13,269 nucleotides of DNA from Chrysochromulina parva (Eukaryota > Haptophyta > Prymnesiales > Chrysochromulinaceae): assembly GCA_002887195.1 (NCBI GenBank), contig PJAB01001618.1, forward strand, positions 1 through 13,269, read 5' to 3'. Under the pieces are notes generated by a model. It made no database searches. It had not been told where the DNA came from and saw only the letters and a list, made by a program, of their open reading frames with translations. Numbering within the stretch: the first letter of the stretch is position 1; the number at the start of each line of letters is the position of its first letter. The translations under genes were made by a program, and so were the position numbers. This document shows, in pieces, positions 8,965 to 13,269 of the stretch.

Positions 8965-8993
8965 TAGAAAACTCGAACATTTCTAGTTTTCTA
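8965..8993. repeat. Hairpin with 9-bp stem
   Basis: TAGAAAACT and AGTTTTCTA are perfect reverse complements around an 11-nt loop. This could be an RNA structure, an operator-like site or a relic of a small mobile element. No T-run follows on either strand that would suggest a Pol III terminator. Confidence 0.6.
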
Positions 8994-9246
8994 CATACTA
9001 CATTGGGGTGTTGGGTATGTCGATGGCGACGGGGGCCTGCTCGCACGCTCGCACGAACCTCACGAACAAACCATTGCAGACCACGCCAACTCCATCCCAT
9101 TCAAGCTTCCGTCGGCGGGGATTTTCAACTTTCTCCCCACAACCCATCGGCGATTCCGTCGCAAAATTTTCTCGCGCTGCCAGTCGTGTGTGACCCCTTT
9201 ATCATCCCAGGCGTAGCCCACCTTTCGTGGGTCAGCCCAGCCCAGA

Positions 9247-12200
9247 ATGGCTGAGCATCCTACGGCTCAATCCGACGTGCGTGCCTCCTCACGTGATTGC
9301 AATTCGCCTCGCCGCGTCACCTAACCAATCTCGCCGTCCTCGCAGCTCGTGAACAAGGATGTTTGGGCGCACTTGCTGGGTGACGAAGCCGAAGATAGCG
9401 TGGTGATGCCCGAACCCGGTCCTGGAATCGACTCGGACATGGCGCAGCTGCCGCAGGACCACCTGCTGGGAGGGTACAAACGCCCTCGTGTGGCAACCTC
9501 GCTGTCTTCGACTGGTGGTGACAGTGTCGATGACCTACGGTTCCTCAGCAATGGCGAAGGCCTGGTTCATGGGTTCTCGTCCCTCGAGCTGTCACAGCTC
9601 ATAAATCAACCAGGGGTGCGTCCGCGCGAGATCCCTGGCCCTCGCCCACAAGCAATCATACGCTGCCGTGCCTGCAGCAGCCCAGTGCAGCCCGGTGCAG
9701 CCCGTTGCCTGGTGACGCCTGTTGACGCCTGTTGCAGCCTGTGCCATCGCTACGAGCTGATGATGCCCTCTGTGCACGTGCCTTGCCACCCTTCGGCAGG
9801 CATCGGCGTCGCACTGGAAACTCACTTCGAGCAACGGCCCGTCGAACGCGCCCAAAACAGCGCCCCCATCGTTCGATCCGAAGAGCGCGGTTTTGAGCGA
9901 GGACTCCCCCTCGAAGCTCGTCGACCTAACTGAGGCTATCATGACCGGGGCCATCAACTCTGGGGAGATGGACATGCTCCTGCGCTCGAGTCTGCCCTCG
10001 CTCTCCCCCGGCGACCAGGGCCTGCTGCCGATGCCCAGCATACCGATGCCCAGCATACGGATGCCCGGCATGCCGATGCCAAGCATACCGATGCCCGGCA
10101 TGCCGATGCCCGGCATGGACCCTCCGCCGCCCCCCGGGTGGCTGCCGATGCCGCCGTCCCCGAGCCAGTTCCCAATCGGTGCCCAGGGCTCGTCCCGATT
10201 TGGAACGGGCTCGTCCCCAGCCGACGGGAGCGTGCTCTTTCAGCTCCCCGCGGACTTGCAAGGCGCGCGTGCGTCCGCCGACCTCCAACGGCCGCTTTGG
10301 CGAGGGGTGCTCGACTCGGCGGAGCGCTTGACACAGCTGCTCGAGAGTGCACGCGTGCAACAGCCGCCTCTTGCTGAAACGGACCTGATCGCCCAGATCC
10401 AATCTCTAGTGGCCGTCTTTGTGCGTGTGCCTCTGATGACCTCTGATGACCTCTGATGACCTCTGATGAGCTCTGATGGCCGCTTCGAGCCGCCTATAGC
10501 CCGCTGCGACGCTACTGCGACGCCTCTCACTCGCTCACCACGACGCCTCGCACTCGCTCACCACGACGCCTCTCACTCGCTCACCAACGCTCGCCGCTTC
10601 CTGCCGCCTTGCGCGTCCGCAGTCGCAAGATGTAACCTCGAAGCTCTCCGCACTGGGCAACGTGGGCGCTGAGTTGGGCGCTGTGTGCGAGGGCGGCCTC
10701 GGCGTGCTCATGCGCGACGTTGGCCTCGCGCGCGGTGCACCGCAGCCCGAGTCGCTCGCGGCAATGCTCGATGCCGCGACGAAGACCGTCGCCGACATCA
10801 AGCGGTATGCAACCAGTGCCATGCTCACGCCGACCGCCTCGCCGCGCTTCCGCTCCTCTGCCAGCCAGGCACGCGCGAGCGAGGCGATCACCGGCGGCGC
10901 GCAGGGCGGCAGCACCGGCGCCGCCAGCACGATCGCGCCGAGTGAGGGCGGCGGCGAGGGCGATGCCGACGACGGCACGGACGGTGCACCCAAGCTGCAT
11001 GCATGCAAAAACTGCCAGCGCGCGAAGACGGCCTGCAACGACCAGCGCCCGTGCGCGCGCTGCGTGCGGCTGGGCGCCGCCTGCGATGGCGACATGCGCG
11101 CCGTGAAGCGCGCATGCGCCGCATGCAAAAAGTCAAAGGTCAAGTGCGACCTCGACGACCGCCACCCAGACCCGTGTACGCGCTGCGCCCGACTCTGCGC
11201 GCCGTGCATACCGCATGTGCCGAACAAGAAGAAGGCCCGATTAGGCAAGGGGGGCGACGATGACGACGACGAGGTCCCCGGCGCCGTGGCGTTCGGTGGC
11301 TTCGGCATGTCGCCGAAGCTCGCTGGGGTGACCCTTGGTAGTCTCCCACACTTGATGCCGGATGGGCAGTTTGGCCATGCAGTCGTCGGCGGTGTGAATT
11401 CACAGTTTGGCCAGGCAGTCGTCGGCGGCGGCGGCGGCGCGTCGGCGGCGGCGATGGCGACGGCGATGTCGATGGCGTCGGCGATGGCGAGCGGGATGCT
11501 GCCAAGACTCATGCAGCAGACGTCGCAAGACTCGTGCAGCAGCGCGAGCGGGGATGCCATGGGGGGTGTAGCCGAGCCGCTGCGTTCCCCACTCGCGACA
11601 GCAGGGGAGTGGGCCGCCCTACGCTCATGTGGCAGTGCCAGTGGAGAGCTGGAACCCTTGCGCGCCTCGCTTGCGATGAGCAGCATGAGTGATGGCTTCG
11701 TTGCAGACGTGCTTCGTTGCAGCGACGTTGCAGCGGCCTTGGGCGTGACGGCTAGCGGCACGATGCCAGCGGTCAGCGTGACGAGCGGGATGAGGTGTGA
11801 ATTCCCAGGCAGCGTGACGAGCGGGTTCGCCCTGCCAGGCATGCCCGACGCGGCGCCTTTCGCCGCCCTCTCCGCCGCCGCCCTCTCCGACGCCGCCTAT
11901 GCGTCGGGCGGCCCCTATGCGTCGGGCGGCCCCTATGCGTCGGGCGGCCCGGGAGCAGGCGCTGGCGTGCTGGCAGAGCTGCCGCCAGTCATCGTGGGTC
12001 TACCTCAGCCACGCGTGCATCCCCCAGCCTCCTTCGCTCTGCCGCAGCTGCAGCTCGTGCCCAAAGACGTCTGGACGCAATGCTTAGGCTCATTAGGCTC
12101 ATCCTCTGCGCCGCCCTCGGCGGTGTCGCAAGTCCCAGCCCTGGGCCGCAACATCTCCGGTCTGAGCATATCGGGACTTTCTGATGGCGGCATGTCACTC

Positions 12201-12380
12201 GGCAGCGTCTCACTGCCCTCAGCGTCGCAACTGCCGCCCGTTCTCGACGCAGCGGCTGTGCCAGCCCCTGCGCCCACGGTGCCACGGAGTGAAGCGAACG
12301 CCACCTCGCAACCACTGGCGCCAGCCGAGGGGCGCCGTACTGGCGCCGTGGCCAGGAAGGACCACTCCGGCACCTCATGA
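9247..12380 (+). CDS. Putative transcription regulator with two Zn(II)2Cys6 clusters (4 exons)
   Basis: My gene model joins exons 9247-9276, 9346-9615, 9800-10420 and 10623-12380, all in phase 0, giving 892 residues. The start ATG at 9247 has G at +4 and gives MAEHPTAQSD before the first intron. Two fungal-type zinc clusters lie mid-protein: Cys435-Cys461 with spacing CX2CX6CX5CX2CX6C (11004-11084), and Cys472-Cys502 with spacing CX2CX6CX9CX2CX6C (11115-11207). Each supplies the six cysteines that bind two zinc ions in Gal4-type DNA-binding domains. A basic PNKKKAR (507-513) follows and a YKRPR lies at 54-58; both could be nuclear localisation signals. Before the clusters come a Met/Pro pentapeptide array (178-207) and a helical, leucine-rich segment (about 265-345). 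The C-terminal 380 residues are low-complexity, rich in Ala, Gly, Ser and Met, like an activation region. A motif LVxKDVW occurs at 11-17 and again at 785-791. The role as a DNA-binding regulator is inferred from the clusters; target and pathway are unknown. Further introns inside the long last exon cannot be excluded. Confidence 0.8.
9277..9345 (+). other. Intron 1 of the double zinc-cluster gene (69 nt)
   Basis: The donor is GTGCGT, and the acceptor is a pyrimidine-rich stretch ending CCTCGCAG. A branch-point-like CTAAC lies at 9321-9325, about 20 nt before the acceptor. The frame contains a stop at 9322-9324, so the intron must be removed for the upstream ATG to join the downstream exon. 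Phase 0 on both sides. Confidence 0.75.
9616..9799 (+). other. Intron 2 of the double zinc-cluster gene (184 nt)
   Basis: The donor is GTGCGT after ...NQPG; the acceptor CTTCGGCAG opens exon 3 as ASASHWKLTSS. A CTGAT branch-point-like motif lies near 9757-9761. The frame must shift between exons 2 and 3, which requires an intron here. Another acceptor (GTTGCAG near 9736) is possible but does not give a clean open frame because of the stop at 9761-9763. Confidence 0.65.
9681..9740 (+). repeat. Degenerate 10-nt periodic repeat inside intron 2
   Basis: Six consecutive 10-mers show related sequence, from CCCAGTGCAG and CCCGGTGCAG to GTTGACGCCT and GTTGCAGCCT. Some units contain TTGAC, a match to the yUnAy branch-point consensus. 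Confidence 0.6.
10031..10120 (+). repeat. 15-nt tandem repeat coding a Met/Pro pentapeptide array
   Basis: Six in-frame units of 15 nt starting ATGCCC encode MPSIP, MPSIR, MPGMP, MPSIP, MPGMP and MPGMD (residues 178-207), followed by a polyproline run. Copies differ by only a few bases, so expansion looks recent. Confidence 0.9.
10431..10480 (+). repeat. 10-nt tandem repeat (5 units) in intron 3
   Basis: The unit CTCTGATGAC is repeated exactly three times and then twice with one or two changes (…GATGAG, …GATGGC). Each unit contains CTGAT, a match to the branch-point consensus yUnAy. Confidence 0.9.
10518..10586 (+). repeat. 23-nt tandem repeat (3 units) in intron 3
   Basis: Three consecutive 23-nt units begin CGACGCCT and end GCTCACCA; the middle unit differs at one position. 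Each contains CTCAC, again compatible with a branch-point motif, and the last unit lies about 40 nt from the acceptor. Confidence 0.9.
11004..11084 (+). other. First Zn(II)2Cys6 cluster motif
   Basis: Six cysteines with spacing 2-6-5-2-6 in the order CKNC…C…CARC…C. Basic residues lie between Cys2 and Cys3 (QRAKTA), as in DNA-contacting Gal4-type clusters. The proline before Cys4 (QRPC) is also typical of the fold. Confidence 0.9.
11115..11207 (+). other. Second Zn(II)2Cys6 cluster motif
   Basis: Six cysteines with spacing 2-6-9-2-6 in the order CAAC…C…CTRC…C, beginning ten residues after the last Cys of the first cluster. The segment KKSKVK between Cys2 and Cys3 is strongly basic, a hallmark of DNA recognition in this family, and DP precedes Cys4. 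An extra Cys lies inside the last interval (ARLCAP). Confidence 0.9.
11367..11428 (+). repeat. 36-nt period direct repeat in exon 4
   Basis: Two near-identical 26-nt segments (11367-11392 and 11403-11428) code QFGHAVVGG and QFGQAVVGG twelve residues apart. They precede a GGC/GCG-rich run coding Gly, Ala, Ser and Met. Confidence 0.85.
11898..11951 (+). repeat. 18-nt tandem repeat (3 units) coding YASGGP
   Basis: Three in-frame 18-nt copies starting TATGCGTCG encode YASGGP three times (residues 733-750). They are almost identical, which suggests a recent slippage or duplication event within the coding region. Confidence 0.9.
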
Positions 12381-13007
12381 GACACATTTGCTCCGGGTGA
12401 GGTCTCGCTCTCTGTGGTGAAGCTCGGATAGGCGACGTTTACGGTACGAAAGAGAAAAGTATTCGCGGTATTGATGTGCGGGGTCCTTGTGAGGAGTTGA
12501 GCCCGCTATTTAATAGACCGCCCACGACAATCGACATTCGATTGGCGTGCGGCCGACGTCGATGTCGATCCGATGTGACACGTCTATCGTACATCGCAGC
12601 CCGCGCGATCTTGGGCCGGGCGACGAACACGACCGCACAGCCGCACACCGGGTCCGTCGGCGGGCGCCGCCATGCGCTAAAATCGGCCCCGCGAATAGCC
12701 ACAAAGCTCATTATACCGCGGCGCTCCGGTATCTCGAGTGGCCTGCAGTAATCAGTCCCGTTCAGGGCGTTCAGTCGAGCTCCGCCGCTGGTACACAGGG
12801 CGTTCATTCGAGCTCCGCCGCTCCGTACAAACGTTCTCCAATGACGGATCTAGCTCAGCGCCACGTCACCCACAGAGTCCACGTGCTGACTCGGACGGGA
12901 CTCTGGCGAGAATCACAAGAGCGCCCCTATGCACTGCCACCAGCGCCACTTCCCGAGGAGCGCCGTGATGGTGCCCGCCGCTTGGGTGCGGGTGGATTGT
13001 GATCTTC
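12381..13007. other. 3'-3' intergenic region, no gene supported
   Basis: These 627 bp lie between the stops of two convergent genes and should contain both 3' untranslated regions. Apart from one 33-nt-period direct repeat (12764-12822), nothing structured is visible. The plus-strand open frame at 12547-13002 has low complexity and no family resemblance, so it is not called. No RNA gene was seen. Confidence 0.5.
12764..12822. repeat. 33-nt period direct repeat (2 copies)
   Basis: Two 26-nt segments starting AGGGCGTTCA (12764-12789 and 12797-12822) differ at one base. They are in non-coding DNA between convergent genes; no function is apparent. Confidence 0.85.
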
Positions 13008-13269
13008 CTAGTTGTGATGATCATCCTCGGTCCGAACGCGCTTCTTGGCGTCGGCGAGCTGCTTGCGCAACGCCTCAATCTCCGCGTTGGCAGCCACCTC
13101 CTTCGCGTTGGCAGCCGATGCCGCCTCAGCGACGGCGGTGGCCAATCGTGCCGCCATCTGCTCGGCCATCCGATCGAGCTCTGCCTCGTGCTCCTCGATG
13201 CGCCGCCGCAGGTTGAGGTTTGGCACCAGCGCCGTACCGAGCGTCGCGCGCGTGAGCGGGCTGATGGGG
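13008..13269 (-). CDS. U-box protein, 3' end only (partial at window edge)
   Basis: The minus-strand frame is open from the right edge to a TAG at 13008-13010, giving the last 86 residues. The first readable residues, PISPLTRATLGTALVPN followed by LNLRRRIEE, match the C-terminal half of a U-box (SPxT ... L.PN..LR..I), the E2-binding fold of U-box E3 ubiquitin ligases such as CHIP, UFD2 and plant PUB proteins. The N-terminal half of the U-box and everything before it lie outside the window. After the U-box comes a charged, Ala/Glu-rich coiled coil and a short acidic/His tail, EDDHHN. A C-terminal coiled coil would suit dimerisation or substrate binding, by inference. The GTG at 13224-13226 is an internal valine, not a start. 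Ubiquitin ligase activity is probable from the family, but the catalytic half is not visible here. Confidence 0.75.
   Translation of the reverse strand, partial: PISPLTRATLGTALVPNLNLRRRIEEHEAELDRMAEQMAARLATAVAEAASAANAKEVAANAEIEALRKQLADAKKRVRTEDDHHN

Larger units (their letters stand above)
8704..9246. promoter_or_regulatory. Divergent intergenic/promoter region with hairpins
   Basis: These 543 bp lie between the starts of the acidic zinc-protein gene (minus) and the double zinc-cluster gene (plus), so promoters and leaders of both should lie here. They contain a 14-bp palindrome TACATGTACATGTA (8850-8863), a CCCCCGGGGG palindrome (8832-8841), a 7-bp-stem hairpin (8924-8942) and a 9-bp-stem hairpin (8965-8993). 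Short open frames at 9003-9254 lack a family match and I do not call them. No TATA box was convincingly placed. Confidence 0.5.
10421..10622 (+). other. Intron 3 of the double zinc-cluster gene (202 nt)
   Basis: The donor is GTGCGT after ...SLVAVF; the acceptor GCGTCCGCAG opens exon 4 as SQDVTSKLSAL, phase 0 on both sides. The upstream frame stops soon after the donor, so splicing is required. The intron consists mostly of two tandem-repeat arrays, listed separately. Confidence 0.75.

Noticed and set aside
9003..9254. Possible upstream coding exon before the zinc-cluster gene
   Set aside because: The frames here do not join exon 2 in phase, whereas the ATG at 9247 with GTGCGT donor at 9277 does. 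Treated as 5' leader and promoter.
10431..10586. CRISPR-like regular repeats
   Set aside because: Units are directly adjacent without unique spacers and lie inside a spliceosomal intron, so they are simple tandem repeats.
11004..11207. Organism might be a fungus, given Zn2Cys6 clusters
   Set aside because: A SPATA4-type ciliary CH domain, high GC, GTGCGT donors and mid-protein tandem clusters fit a flagellated alga better, although an early-branching flagellated fungus cannot be fully excluded.
10535..11842. Minus-strand 435-codon open frame opposite the zinc-cluster exon
   Set aside because: It crosses an intron and the two zinc clusters of the plus-strand gene, and its own product is Pro/Ala/Ser-rich without a motif. 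Kept open by GC-rich codon structure.
12547..13002. Plus-strand 151-codon open frame between convergent genes
   Set aside because: Arg/Ser/His-rich with a repeat inside, non-conserved look, and sits where two 3' untranslated regions are expected.

Overview
This 13.3 kb window is GC-rich eukaryotic nuclear DNA. The evidence is an almost full-length COG7 (Golgi tethering) gene, a gene with a ciliary-type calponin-homology domain, a U-box fragment, and a gene with three small spliceosomal introns that share GTGCGT donors and have CAG acceptors and plausible branch points. The mix of ciliary-type and Golgi genes, long intronless ORFs, short GTGCGT introns and a fungal-type zinc cluster in what is probably not a fungus fits a flagellated single-celled alga. 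A haptophyte is my best guess, held weakly. Nothing points to bacterial, viral or organellar DNA.

Layout from left to right. Bases 196-2625 (minus) hold COG7, intronless. Bases 2984-5365 (minus) hold a 793-residue protein with an N-terminal SPATA4/SPEF1-type CH domain and a long helical C-terminal part. Bases 5574-6899 (plus) hold a 441-residue coiled-coil protein that shares a 208-bp divergent promoter region with the CH gene. Bases 6900-7812 are an intergenic stretch with no gene I can support. Bases 7813-8703 (minus) hold an acidic, probably nuclear protein ending in a Cys/His cluster; part of its 3' end is duplicated just downstream. Bases 8704-9246 are a divergent promoter region with hairpins and palindromes. 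Bases 9247-12380 (plus) hold a four-exon gene for a putative 892-residue transcription regulator with two adjacent Zn(II)2Cys6 clusters. Bases 12381-13007 are a 3'-3' intergenic stretch with a short tandem repeat. Bases 13008 to the right edge (minus) hold the 3' end of a U-box/coiled-coil gene.

The most distinctive item is the double zinc-cluster gene. I rebuilt its exons by eye: 9247-9276, 9346-9615, 9800-10420 and 10623-12380, with every junction in phase 0. It carries two internal Zn2Cys6 motifs, an LVxKDVW motif present once near each end, several short-period peptide repeats, and introns that contain tandem repeats with branch-point-like motifs. The genes do not form an obvious pathway. 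The only likely functional link is the divergent CH-domain/coiled-coil pair, which could be co-expressed flagellar genes.
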